This document shows, in pieces, positions 23,650 through 34,241 of a stretch of DNA of 64,000 nucleotides. The DNA comes from Lentinula raphanica. Taxonomy: Eukaryota; Basidiomycota; Agaricomycetes; Agaricales; Omphalotaceae. The stretch lies in assembly GCA_027919835.1 (NCBI GenBank), contig JANVFP010000009.1, positions 186,001 to 250,000 of the forward strand. The letters are read 5' to 3'. A program made the translations under genes and the position numbers. The notes under the pieces are model-generated. The model searched no databases and was not told the origin of the DNA. It was given only the letters and a program-made list of their open reading frames with translations. Numbering within the stretch: position 1 is the stretch's first letter; each line of letters opens with the position of its first letter.

Positions 23650-24220
23650 TGCAAGTTCCCACTCGGGACGTTTGGGTCCCCCCATCTCGGTCCGTGTTCT
23701 CTCCCTCGAAGGAAGGAAGGAAAAGAATCTCTATACGGTTGTATGTAGGTATGTGCATACATATGTATGTTTTTCCCGTTGTTGTAAAAAATCTTTGCTT
23801 GTACATGTACATTGTATGTATCTGTTGCTTGTCACCTGTAGACTGTAGTATGTACCATCAACCGCCCCCCCTCTCTCTCTCTCCAAGTCTTTCATTATTC
23901 AATGCCAAATTCAATCTCACCCCTTCTCACTGGGCAGATGTGCTCTGTCATGGAATTCCGAACATGTCGAGATACATAGAATACATAGAATACTCTCATG
24001 ATCTTATCCTTGGGGAGCATAGCATACTCTCAGATACTCTCCCCCCCCTCCCCCTCCCCCTCATGAGTGATGGGCTAATTATAAAGGCCTGCTCAGTGCT
24101 TAAGCGCTCAAGCGCTCAAGCTTCAAGTCTTGTATGAACGATATTCTCGAGTCATGCTGATAACTGGGTAGTAGGTTACCGGTACTTGTCTCAAATTCAG
24201 TGCTACTTAGATCTCCTCGA
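23650..24220 (+). pseudogene. Relic of the promoter and first exon of an SDR gene
   Basis: This stretch resembles the 5' region and first exon of the intact SDR gene at 30.1-30.6 kb in order: a GGAAGG run, a TGTATGTA run, TGTACCATCAACC, a ...CCCCTTCTCA... block, a CTCTC/CCCTC run, GCCTGCT, and CTTGTATG followed by a short frame with CTCGAGTC and ATAACTG. In the intact gene that first exon reads MDHPRVWLITG. Here it reads from an ATG at 24134 but is frame-changed, and nothing of the SDR body follows. It looks like the 5' stump of a duplicate; the copia-type element begins about 0.7 kb downstream. Confidence 0.55.
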
Positions 24221-24878
24221 ATCATTGTCTCCTTACTTACCCCTTCATTAGTACAACGTATTCACCGTAGCACGGGTGATGGTGGCTCGCGAAGCTTATT
24301 AATAATCCTAGTTGATACATTGTACAATGCCCAATCTGGCACTCTCTGAAAGATATACTACGTTAGTAGTTAGTAGAAGAAGAGTAAGAAGTAGAAGAAG
24401 AGTAAGAAAAAGGTCAGCGCATTCGAGATGAATCCATCCTAAGCAAAATGCGTATTAATACTAACCAGTTGCGCTGCTCTATGATACGCTGCCAGCAGCC
24501 ACAGCTTTGCCACCCCCCCAAGATTCCTGGTTCCAAACTGTGAAATATACGACTCTCTACATCGTCTAGTAGGTGTTTGCCAATGTTGGATGAGTTCTCG
24601 TCAGGTGTGGCTCCCACCTCCTCGCTGGATATGGATGATAGGCATGTGGCTGGGGCCAGTGGGCCTGGGCTACGGTCGTTTTGGCTCGGGGAGCAAGTTA
24701 GTGACTCAGTCTAAAGTCAGATCTGCAGTTTTCCAAATTCCGATTGAAAGTCTTCAATGGGCTCACTTGCAGTGCTAGCAATTTACTTCTGAATCAGTTG
24801 GAGGAAAATGATGAAAATCGAACATCGCTCTGACTCCCTCAAGGCCTCATAGGGTTGAAACTTGATTCATGTAGCCGA

Positions 24879-25136
24879 TGTTGAATTGGAGGCCGGAACA
24901 ATTTCGGAGATGGCCGGGAAAAGGGTCGTCGAGATGGCGGATTCTTTGATGGGTCCAAAGTCCACAGTGAGCGTAGGGAAGAAAGGGCGGAAAAAGTCCC
25001 CTCTATTCATGCTATTGAAGCTGTATATAAAATAAATAGAATATCAAATAGAATATGCTGTACATATTGAAACATGTAACAGCAGGGAAAATTCAGCCGT
25101 GGCTGAAACAACCGTCGGCTCTCTTTTCTCTCGACA
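24879..25136 (-). repeat. 3' LTR of the copia-type element
   Basis: Partner of the LTR at 26586-26839. Bases just inside it (minus strand, about 25137-25150) read as a short purine-rich run (GTGGAAG) that could be the polypurine tract. Confidence 0.88.
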
Positions 25137-25324
25137 CTTCCACTTGTGAAGGTCACGGCGTACAGAATAATAAATAAAATGAGAAATAGAAACATACAAA
25201 GAAAAGATTGTTCTTAGCTCCATCACATTGCATAGTGCTGGGTCAACTCCCCAACAACAGGCGGACTCGATACAGCCATAAGAGTTGTAGCAGCAGCAGC
25301 AGGAGCAGGGACAGGTTCCCGGCA

Positions 25325-26391
25325 GTGAGCCTAAATATGACCACGCTTTCCACACCTGAAACAGGTGATCTCGGACATAGGACGACGAGCACAAGCAGCC
25401 ATCATCAGCAAAATCACTTCTGGCCTGGAGTCTCTAAGAGACTCCAGGCATACCCCCCCTTTTCCTACAGGCTCTAGAGTCTCTGAGAGAGCCTGAGAGA
25501 CTCTAGAGAATTTGAAAAGACATTCAAAGAAACTTCAAATTTCCTCAGGGTGCCTCAGGCTAGAAACTCTTAGAGACTCTAGAGCCTGTAGGAAAAGGGG
25601 GGTATCCCTGGAGTCTCTTAGAGACTCCAGGCCAGAAGTGATTTTGCTGATGATGGCAGAGGTGTCAGATGAACCTAACCTTTCACCAGACATAACAGAC
25701 TCTGGTTGACCCTTTCCATAGGTCTTCTCAAAGTTTACAAGTCGTGCAGTGACATAGTCGATGTCAGAGACCATAGGATCACCATCGAGCTTGAGTATGA
25801 TGGGCTGATAATCGTCGGTCAGGGATACAAGGATGCATGAGACAATGAAGGAAGGGGTAATAGGCTCTCCGAGACTCTCAAGGAGACCAGCGAGTTTTTG
25901 GATCGATTTGACATGAGCAGAGATGGACATTGGAGACCAAGTCATCCTTTTGGGTTGCCATGAGACGCTTGTAGACAGAAACGACAGAACCTAAACCCTT
26001 GACGGTGTGGTAGCTCGCCAGAGCCTCCCACATGGCAAGTGGATTATCATCGATCCCTTTGATATGCATGTACTGGTCAGGGTCAATGCACTCGACGATC
26101 ACAGCAGCAGCCTCATCTCTCTTATCCTTCCAAGCCTCACAACCTTTACTATTCCTCCCAGTTGTTGGCTCTGGCACTTTCAGCTTCCCCACCTCCTCTA
26201 TGAATGCCCCAGTAACTGGGTCAGTCATCCTCTCCTCTCTTTCCACAAACAGCAAAACCTTCTTCTTCCTCAACACACCTCTCACCTGCATCTGCCAATT
26301 CCCCAGCAAGTCCTCAGACTGGTCATCTCGCAAGATGAGCTTCCCATCGCGGGTCGAGTTATAAACGGCTCCCACAGGAGTAGATAACATG
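25325..26391 (-). pseudogene. Copia-type gag polyprotein, disrupted
   Basis: Reading starts near 26391 with MLSTPVGAVYNST and continues KLILRDDQSEDLLGNWQMQV, AWKDKRDEAAAVIVECIDPD, NPLAMWEALASYHTVKGLGS and VYKRLMATQKDD, then after a frame change MSISAHVKSIQKLAGLLESL, TPSFIVSCILVSLTDDYQPI and YVTARLVNFEKTYG. This is the copia-type gag domain. The frame change lies near 25930. A foldback repeat interrupts the frame at 25398-25657. Beyond it a CCHC zinc knuckle is still readable at about 25325-25372 (CFRCGKRGHI...HC) but contains a stop codon. Confidence 0.8.
25398..25657. repeat. 260-bp foldback (inverted repeat) inside gag
   Basis: Left arm 25398-25484 and right arm 25571-25657 are near-perfect reverse complements (about 87 bases each, few differences), separated by about 86 bases. 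The right arm encodes gag residues, while the left arm is the same segment turned round. Each arm also holds the short palindrome GGAGTCTCTAAGAGACTCC. RNA from here would form a long hairpin. Confidence 0.85.
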
Positions 26392-26567
26392 GAGCTTCCC
26401 TCAGGAAGAGTCGGTGTCCTCACAAGGATGAATACAAACACAAACGGCTTCCTCGCAAGGAAGGGATCGGGCATCGCAACGCAGTGAACAAAAACACGGG
26501 CTCCTCGCAAGGAGCAGCAAACAGGCGCTAAGCACGGATGGATAACAGCAACAGCAGTCAATTGGCA

Positions 26568-26585
26568 GGGCTGGGGCCCATAACC
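26568..26585 (-). promoter_or_regulatory. Primer-binding site, initiator-Met half-tRNA type
   Basis: On the minus strand, directly next to the 5' LTR, the sequence is GGTTATGGGCCCCAGCCC. This is complementary to the anticodon stem-loop of initiator Met tRNA (CUGGGCCCAUAACC) apart from one extra C. Copia elements are known to prime from a half-tRNA at this position. Confidence 0.75.
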
Positions 26586-26839
26586 TGTCGAATTGGAGGC
26601 CGGAACAATTTCGGAGATGGCCGGGAAAAGGGTCGTCGAGATGGCAAATTCTTCAATGGGTCCAAAGTCCACAGTGAGCGTAGGGAAGAAAGGGCAGAAA
26701 AAGTCCCCTCTATTCATGCTATCGAAGCTGTATATAACATAAATAGAATATCAAATAAAATATGCTGTACATATCGAAACATGTAACAGCAGGGAAAATT
26801 CAGCTGTGGCCGAAACAACCATTCTCTTTTCTCTCGACA
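26586..26839 (-). repeat. 5' LTR of the copia-type element
   Basis: This LTR is upstream with respect to the gag reading direction. On the minus strand it begins TGTCGAGAG and ends in CGACA, the expected TG...CA ends. It contains an AT-rich TATATAAC-like stretch near 26731 that may serve as its promoter. It differs from the partner LTR at scattered bases and by a small insertion or deletion near 26820. Confidence 0.88.
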
Positions 26840-26992
26840 GCCGAGTCCCAAAGGCTACCCTTCCATAGGACCGTTACCCCAGGGAATCATCTTAAATCAT
26901 CTAATAATGACCATCTTGAGGATCTCCAGTACATTCTCTGTTGGTCCCGGATGAAACAGGATGAAACCTGATGAAACGGGCCCTTTCAACTA

Positions 26993-27990
26993 TTGGAAAC
27001 CCCCGGACCACACAGTAGTCCCGTAGGATGTATGTACATAGGCTCAACAGATGCTGCTTCATTGGCCAACCATTTTGCAGACATTGTCGCTTCCAAATCC
27101 CAACATGATCCTTTACCACTGCCTTTCGCTCCTTTGCCTACCTTTTTCATGGATTCATATATGTTATTTTCACCATCTCATTCTTACATTGAAACAAATA
27201 TCTCATCCCACATCTCTACCGCCCTCGTTCGTCAACAGACTTCGGATACGTCTTTCCGTCCATCCCTCACCCTCATGCTTCCCATCCACGATAATCCGTG
27301 CCCTCCAGAACATCCTTACATCCGTGCCACATCATCCTACTCGGCACTCATTCAATTATACGCTCGGTCTTTGCAGTTAGACACCCAAATGATTCAATTT
27401 TTGCGCCTAGGAAACTGCACCCCTTGGTGTACCTTTGGGTGTAATGAACTCGAATCTGTCCACCATTTGTTTGTTCACTGTCCCATGTTCCAAAATATTC
27501 AATCAGAATCATCTTTGAACATTGTTACCAAAACAAACGCCATCCTCTCCAGTTCAGAGGCAATCTCAATCTCGGAACAACAGGACCTCCTTGAATGAGC
27601 AAATCTCATTTTGACCAATGCAAATTTATGGCCTTTAGGTCTCACCAAATTCTATTTGGGCCTAATTCCTCCAAGTCGTGAACTGAACCCCTCGAAAACT
27701 GTAGAGGCAGCTTGAATTCGCTCTCGCATTTTATCCAGTTGGCATGGTGCAATTATTTGTCTGACGGGTCGCATATGGGGCGAATACAAACGACGAACCC
27801 GAATCTCTGTCCCGAGACGGTACAACACTCATTCAGACCTCTCCCTCCCTTCTCATTTATCCTATATCAATTGATATAATGTCTTCCTCACATCGTTTAT
27901 GATAGTCTTACTTTACTTATATCGAAACGAGTTGACGAGGTTATGTTTTACATTACCTGAGTTATATAATGTAGTGTAGTCAACCAATAA
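26993..27990 (+). pseudogene. 3' end of a degenerate LINE-like retroelement
   Basis: An open frame (26993-27598) reads ...YSALIQLYARSLQLDTQMIQ, FLRLGNCTPWCTFGCNELES, VHHLFVHCPMFQ. The C-x3-C...HH-x4-C arrangement near the end is the zinc-binding motif found after the reverse transcriptase/RNase H part of many LINE-type ORF2 proteins. The frame is then cut by a stop but remains readable to about 27880 (ANLILTNANLWPLGL, RSRILSSWHGAIICLTGRIW) with further stops. No reverse transcriptase motif remains, so this is a 5'-truncated copy. The family assignment rests on the zinc motif and general feel only. Confidence 0.5.
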
Positions 27991-29380
27991 AGTCTTGTTT
28001 TCTTGTTTACATAGATGGATGTACATATGTATGTATTCGAATGATCTTATCCCGAAGGATCTGCGTTAGTCTTCGTTCGCCGCCGCTGGATTCGAATGTT
28101 CATCAAAAGCATTTGCTTATTTGTTGCTGCAGTGTTCACTGTAATAAAATGTAAATGTCCCGCCAGCGGACAACGAAGAGGTTGTCGAGTAGGACAAGGT
28201 TGAAGTGGGTGAAAATGGAGAACTTGAACAAGCTGATATTTTACCCTTGCTTGAATCTATACACAGCTTCATCCATCGGATCTGCCGCTGGGGTAGGAAA
28301 AAACGACTCAGAACTGAGAATTGACATTACATTACTACATACAAAAATACAACCACAAGGTCTACTTTAGTCCCAGTGTAAACCAGTGCTGTTAGAAACG
28401 ACTTGGCAGCTCTTAGCATATGCACAATTGTGATTCGAAAGATGATAAGAAAATTCCCTCCTCTAAAAGGAGTTCGTCTTGAGGTTTGATCTCTACACTG
28501 GCACTAGAATTGAGTGGAGTCTCCCGACAGGCATTGATTTACATCCTGTGCGCAAAGACAATGAGCTTTTTCTCAAGAATAGCAAAGTCAAGATTGAATA
28601 CGTACAGCAACGCCAAGGTCAGGTCACCATGAATACGAGCATTAATCTCCACCGCGACATCGATATCCAACGCCAACTTGATAACATGATCATCATGCAT
28701 ATCCGCCGACCTGATTATCCAGAAGATGTTAACCAACAGCGGGGGAGCACTGAAGAGCACTGAGTGGCATTCAGAATCACAGGCTCGACCAAACAGCTTC
28801 CCGGTGACAGTCTACAGTTCAATTTGTGTGTGTACCGCTGTTCTGCTGAGCTAGGGACTGATGTGGGCAGCAGCCAGCTATCGTTTGTCTTTCAGATGTA
28901 CGGTTGATGGCGCGGCACAGCCAAAGTTTGAACTGCCATTGTTCCCCCTGGCACGTTATCAGATTCGTACCACCAAAGATAACTTAAAACAGCAATGAAA
29001 GCGCTTTTTTCACCTTCATTCCCAACTTCTCTCTATCACTTTCTTTGCTGGTCAAAGAAAGGTAAAGTCTCCTAATGCATCCGAATTTGTAACCCTCCGA
29101 CTCTAACCGCTCGGTGGACGTTTGTCATAGGTTCAACGCAGGACGTTTATTGGTTCTACTGTTTCCAACGTTCCACTTGTCGAATAACTACTGGTACGTC
29201 GTATCTTCCCACAAGCAGCGAATTGCAATCATCTAAGCCTGCCAATCATGTATAGCTCAGTCAAGTTCAGCTTCCGTCTTTTGGTCATCGATTCAAGTTC
29301 TGTTCGTCATCCATAAGGCAAGTTGGATCCCAATTTTCGTCTATGATGTCCTTGTCTGATTTTCCCCAGATCTAGCTCTG
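27991..29380. other. Unassigned stretch with small open frames
   Basis: Contains a 94-codon plus-strand frame at 28479-28763 (MRFDLYTGTRIEWSLPTGID...) and a 71-codon frame at 28155-28370. Neither shows a signal peptide, domain or clear exon joins. The last few hundred bases are the promoter region of the small secreted protein gene. Confidence 0.4.
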
Positions 29381-29872
29381 ATGCATTTCCGTATTATTTT
29401 CTTCATCGTCTGGCTTGTTGCCGCTGCTTGTGCTGCACCGATCCCTCAGGTGGATACCTCTGTAGGTCCTCCTCACTCGATGCCGAGATAAAGATTGAAC
29501 TCACTATTCGATTACTAACAGGGTTTTCGCTCAACTGATCCGAATACATCTCTACCGGTGATGGTGGAAATCAAGTATGACCGCAAAGGCTTTCCTGACA
29601 CTTGGGGTGGGCTGACTACCGACAAAGTCAAGCAAAAGATGAAAGACGCCATCCTTGACGCAGTGAAAGCGGAGAAACATCCACTGTTTTCTGAAGGGCG
29701 TGAAGTGAAGTGGGATATCCGCGAGGGTCAGACGAATCCCGAAACCAAAGCTCAGTTGGCGTTCATACTCGAATATATCCCATGCAATAGTCATGGTTGT
29801 CCCGGTTCTTTGGGGGGCAGCCTCGACTTGCATACATTGAAAGTGACGCTTCCCCCTGAGCGCCGATCCTAG
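29381..29872 (+). CDS. Small secreted protein (143 aa)
   Basis: Two exons (29381-29461 and 29522-29872) join in frame. A signal peptide MHFRIIFFIVWLVAAACAA is followed by a mature part of about 120 residues: VMVEIKYDRKGFPDTWGGLT, a helix-prone DKVKQKMKDAILDAVKAEKH, VKWDIREG and LAFILEYIPCNSHGCPGS with two cysteines. I do not recognise a family. The intron lies at the end of the signal-peptide exon, the same plan as the two small secreted proteins at 59-62 kb, but the mature sequence does not look related. Its small size, secretion and lack of domain are typical of fungal effector-type or interaction proteins; no function is claimed. Confidence 0.7.
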
Positions 29873-30566
29873 TCACCAGCTTTCAATTTGTTTGTACCCG
29901 TAGTTTGTACTAGTCCCAATATGATATACCTGAGAAGAGGATTCAGGCGTATATTGACTGACGCCGGGGCATTGGAAGATCTTGAACTATATATGTATGT
30001 AGTATGAGGTAGTATACCTTATTTCGTGGGCCTGTTCGTAAGTTCACGTCAGTGATGAGGGAAAAATGCTCATCGTCCGTGTGTTCCTAGGTGTTCCTCT
30101 CCTTTGTTTCCCCACCCACTCAAGTTGCTCGTGTTGGTTGTGTCTGCTGTCTCCTCAAAGGAAGAAAGGGAAGGGAGGAAGGAAGGAAGAATCTTTGTAT
30201 GTTGTATGTATGTATGTGAAGCTTTCTTGGAAAGATATCCTGTTGTAACTTGTATCAGGCTGTTGCTTGTACCATCAACGCAAATGCAAATCTACCCCTT
30301 CTCAGCAGTGCTTCATGATTTATCGTGCCAGAACATGTATTTCCCCCCCATCCGAATGGCCTCGTACTACGTAGCGTTATCGAACCGGTTATCGACTTGG
30401 TTATCGACTTCAGTCTTGAGGCCGATGATCTGAATTGTAACTCAACTACTAGGATCCTCCCACGATGTTATCCTTGTCATGAGAACATACTCTCACCCTC
30501 TCACCCTCTCACCCTCGCACCTACTCTCACCTCCTCCCTCACGGGTTAAAGCCTGCTAAGGCTTGT
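29873..30566. other. Promoter region of the SDR gene
   Basis: Contains a GGAAGG run, TGTATGTATG repeats and a CTCTCACCCTCTCACC repeat just upstream of the SDR start. The same order of blocks occurs at 23.65-24.13 kb. Confidence 0.5.
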
Positions 30567-31907
30567 ATGGATCACCCTCGAGTCTGGTTAATAACTGGTA
30601 AGTCCTTATTTCAAATCCGCCCTGCGTTCTCTCGAGACTCGAATCACCGTCGGTCCAGTCTCCTTCAAACCCCCTCCTGACGCTGTATATCCCTCTAGGT
30701 ACCTCCTCCGGCTTCGGCCGTCGCCTCGTTTCCTCTGTCCTCCTCAGAGGCGACAGAGTCATCGCGAGTGCGAGGACTATCGAGTCCATACGCGATATAT
30801 TTCCATCGTATGACAGTGATCATCTCCGACTTCTGGAGCTAGATGTTAGCGCTGATGAAGAAACTCTACGATCAAAGGTCCAAGAAGCGCTGGGGTTCTG
30901 GGGAAGAATTGATGTGTTGGTGAATAACGCGGGGTATTCGTTGAAGGTGTTGGCTGAGGATGCTAGGTAACGTTGCTTTCAAGACTCCTCATGTTCTCAA
31001 ATCAAGTTGAAGTTTGAAACTTTGATTCACCATTGTCCCAACACTACTGACTGTTGACTGAATCTACTCAGGCTGGCCGACTTTCAGAACCAGTTTCAAA
31101 CAAACTTCTACGCCCCTGCGATATTGACGAATGCAGTCCTGCCCCAGATGCGTAGTAGAAAGGAAGGGACGATTGTGATGATTGGGAGTCGAAGCAGTTG
31201 GAATCCAATCCCGGTGAGTTCGATAAAGTTCGTGTTACTACGAGGCTAGTATGAAATCTGATTAAGTTGGCAAATCTGCTTTCGACAGGTGTTGTGTACG
31301 TTTTCGGGATATACCCTGATATACCCCTCAAACACCCTGTGCTTACCATTTTCGCTTTCAAATAGCTCTCTACGGTGCTTCAAAAGCCGCTCTCCGAGGT
31401 TAGTCCATATTCGTTTCTCTCCCACCGCTCCTCCTTCATGCATACCCTCCCCCAATCTACTCGTTGGCAGTCTACACCGAAGGCCTCGCGCACGAACTCT
31501 CCTCATCCGGATTCCCCCACATCCGCCTCATCATCTTCGAGCCCTCGAGCTTCCGCACCGAGAAGACCGTGCTCGGGTTCCCTATGCAGGTCCCCAGTCC
31601 CAACCCAGACCCGGCATACGACGACCTGCGAGCGCGTGTGCAAAAGAGCTTAGAGGCGTTAGATTTGAACCAGAGTGGGGATCCGGATAAAGCGGTGGGG
31701 GTTATTGTTGATGTTGTGAGAGGTGAAGGATGTGCAGAGGGGAAGGTGGGTAAGGAATTGAAGGAGTGGCCGTTGTATGTGCCTTTGGGGAAAGAGGCAA
31801 ATCGGGATATAGAGGCGAAGTGTAAGATGATGTTGGGTGCGGTTGAGAGGTGGAGAGAGGTCACGGATCATCTTGAGTTCGACGAACGGGGACGAGATTT
31901 GGAGTGA
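30567..31907 (+). CDS. Short-chain dehydrogenase/reductase, classical type
   Basis: Six exons (30567-30597, 30699-30966, 31072-31213, a 7-nt microexon 31289-31295, 31366-31398, 31471-31907) total 918 nt and give 305 residues. The cofactor loop is ITGTSSGFGR, with LELDVSADE after it, and the NNAGYS motif follows. The catalytic Ser lies in IGSRSSWNP, and Tyr/Lys are in LYGASKAAL. The C-terminal half (RLIIFEPSSFRTE, DKAVGVIVDVV, WPLYVPLGKEA) is like fungal SDRs that act on unknown carbonyls or alcohols. The start MDHPRVWLITG fits the family. The microexon is needed to bring SSWNPIP and LYGASK into one frame. A relic of this gene's 5' end lies at 23.65-24.22 kb. Confidence 0.85.
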
Positions 31908-34241
31908 GGAGCTTCTATGATATTTGTGCGTCAGGCCTGTTTTGGTTTTAGTCAAATGGTTTTCATCAACGTTGACACCGAATATGTTCTTGAACCTCGG
32001 CCTCAACGCTCAGCATTCCACTTATGGCTACATGTCAAACGTATAACGCAAGCTATTCGTCGATGTTGATCTCAGACTTGTTCTTCTGACCGAACTCAAG
32101 TTCAGGAGTAGGATGGTTTGGGATGAATTCATCAGAGGCAGTATGTCCAATTTGAGAAACACCGCCAACATTTACCTTCATCAATCCTTTCTTGCATCAG
32201 GTATTGTGAAGAAGAGCAGTTCTGATATGGATAGATTTGAAGGTTCGTCACTGTCCTTTTGTGAACGTAGTTCAACGCCGCTGGCAGGTGTCTGGCTTAC
32301 CGAGTGCAGACTCGGACTTTAGCCTACTTTAGCGAGGCGTGTACCATGTAAATCTGAAATGGCCTGCCTTATAGAGAGCCCCTTCGAGTGTTCTTCTAGG
32401 GTGCCACGCGGAAAGACACGGCAAACACTGAACGTATATGATACGCCATGAAACAACAAGGTACGTGTGACCCAAGTTTCTGTAGTAAGCTGTATCATTG
32501 ACAATCCCCCAACTTGTATTCCCTCAAAAGACTTCAAATTGCTGAATGCCGTGTCACTGTCGATATTCAAATATTCAAGGATGACATACCTATTTCAAGC
32601 CTTGAGGTGCGGTCTACCGTCTCCTATACAACTACAGTCATCTTGAGAAGCATGACAGCACTTGAGACGGTAGAATTGAGGCATTGAAATAGCGAAGACG
32701 CCCATGGGGAAAACTCAATGCTTCGAAGATCTCGGAATTTCGAAAGGTTTGTTCTGCGATCTCTAGACTCTAGACATGAGTTGATGGTGCCCCCTGGGCA
32801 TTGAATGTAGATTGAGAAAGTCTAAAGATGACAGAGGCATGTTCAACCCCGCAATCTCAAGTAAGTTGCTTGGTAAACGGTACCGTTTTTCTTACGGCTG
32901 GCAAGTATGTACTATTCTTCTCAAACGACCTCTGATTGTTAATCGTATGTTCTGGGTCTCACAAAAACATCTCAATCGCGTCATTCGTAGGTAACAACTC
33001 ATCATGACCGCACCTAGGAAATCCCCATCCCTCTAATAACCGAACCTCGTTCTTGTGCGACGTGCGACTTCAAGTTGGGAAAACAGTGTAAGCAATCTAC
33101 GTATACTTCCGAGCGCATTCCGACCGGTTAAAACGATGAAAACTGATATCCAGAAAGGACATGTACTAGCAACTATCGGCAAGGAATCTTCCAATCACAT
33201 TGAACAAGCTCCCAGTGTATGACGCGTCCTGTTTCTCCCACTCCCGAGTTCGTCAACTGGCTAATGCTATTTTCGAACGCGCCCGAATGCGACAATCCAC
33301 GGAAAAGAATGAGTCCTAGACCCCAGGTGCACGAGTTCCAACTTGCGGGCTGATTTTCCGTTGTCATTTAACCTTTGGAAGATCTCCTTGCGAGTGACTT
33401 CGTGATTCTTCTAGTATTCCCGAATTATGAATAGTAAGACATTTCAACCATTCGTCAGCATGCCATTTTTCTGACAAGGAGGGGGCGCAGTTCGGCTTAA
33501 CAAGGCTGAATTATTGTCACATCCAGTATCGTGAGGAGTCAAGTTGTCATCCAGCTGTGATTTAGACATTTTTCCGCGGTAGATGGTAGTGGATGGAATA
33601 CCTTGGAAGATCAAGATGAAGGCAACACGGAGTCCAAAAACACCGGTAAGTCGAGCTTCTTGTTGTGCCCAAGCCTCGCTATGTTGCAGAAATATATCGA
33701 GAAGACGGTTGGTAGAGGCTCTAATGAGGTCCCCGTTTCTCATCGAAGAACGAAGAAACGAAGTTTGGACACGAGGAGCAGTAGCTTGTCGACAGGTCAA
33801 TATACTCTGAAGATCCCCACACTGACTCAAAACCCAACTCCTCTCTGTCTTTCAATCATAATGTGCTAGTGTGATCTCGCACTCCATCCATCCAATAAGT
33901 TTCTTGACTACTTTGAATTGACGTTCCCGTTGCACAATACCAGACAATACCGCTCGACGGAAACGCGATGAATACCTTACTATCCCACTACGTATGTAGT
34001 GGCTGATGATCGACGCACTACTACCCGCAGCCTCATCCCCAGCCAATGGGATCGCGTATCCCATCACTTTCTCTCCCAGACAGGGTTTTTCTATCCTTTT
34101 GGGTTATGTTTGTCAGCCCGAATAACGCTCACGGTTATACCTTTTTCGAAAGTCTGTCACAGATTGATTTTGGATGTACATAAACCTCCCCCAGGAAATG
34201 CATCTACTTGAACCCCCGAAAATTTCAAACTCAAACTCATT
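31908..34241. other. Intergenic stretch, no supportable gene
   Basis: Scattered short frames only. The longest (33444-33830, minus, 128 codons) has no recognisable motif. The last 200 bases are the promoter of the hydrolase gene. Confidence 0.35.

Larger units (their letters stand above)
24879..26839 (-). mobile_element. Copia-type LTR element, gag only, with 5-bp target-site duplication
   Basis: Two direct repeats of 258 and 254 bases (24879-25136 and 26586-26839) begin TGT[T/C]GAATTGG and end CTCTCGACA on the plus strand. The five bases GCCGA stand immediately before (24874-24878) and after (26840-26844), a clean target-site duplication. The coding strand is minus. Next to the right-hand LTR is a primer-binding site matching the anticodon region of initiator-Met tRNA, a hallmark of many copia elements. 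Between the LTRs there is a gag gene only; no protease, integrase, reverse transcriptase or RNase H is present, so the element cannot move on its own. LTRs differ at a modest number of sites, so the insertion is fairly recent but not new. Confidence 0.9.

Noticed and set aside
25398..25657. CRISPR-like or satellite array
   Set aside because: The repeated units are an inverted pair plus short palindromes, not direct repeats with spacers; they form a single foldback in gag.
28479..28763. Possible small protein gene
   Set aside because: It has no signal peptide or domain and looks unrelated to the small secreted protein that follows; open frames of this size occur by chance here.
33444..33830. 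128-codon minus-strand open frame
   Set aside because: I could not find exons continuing it or any motif; kept as unassigned.
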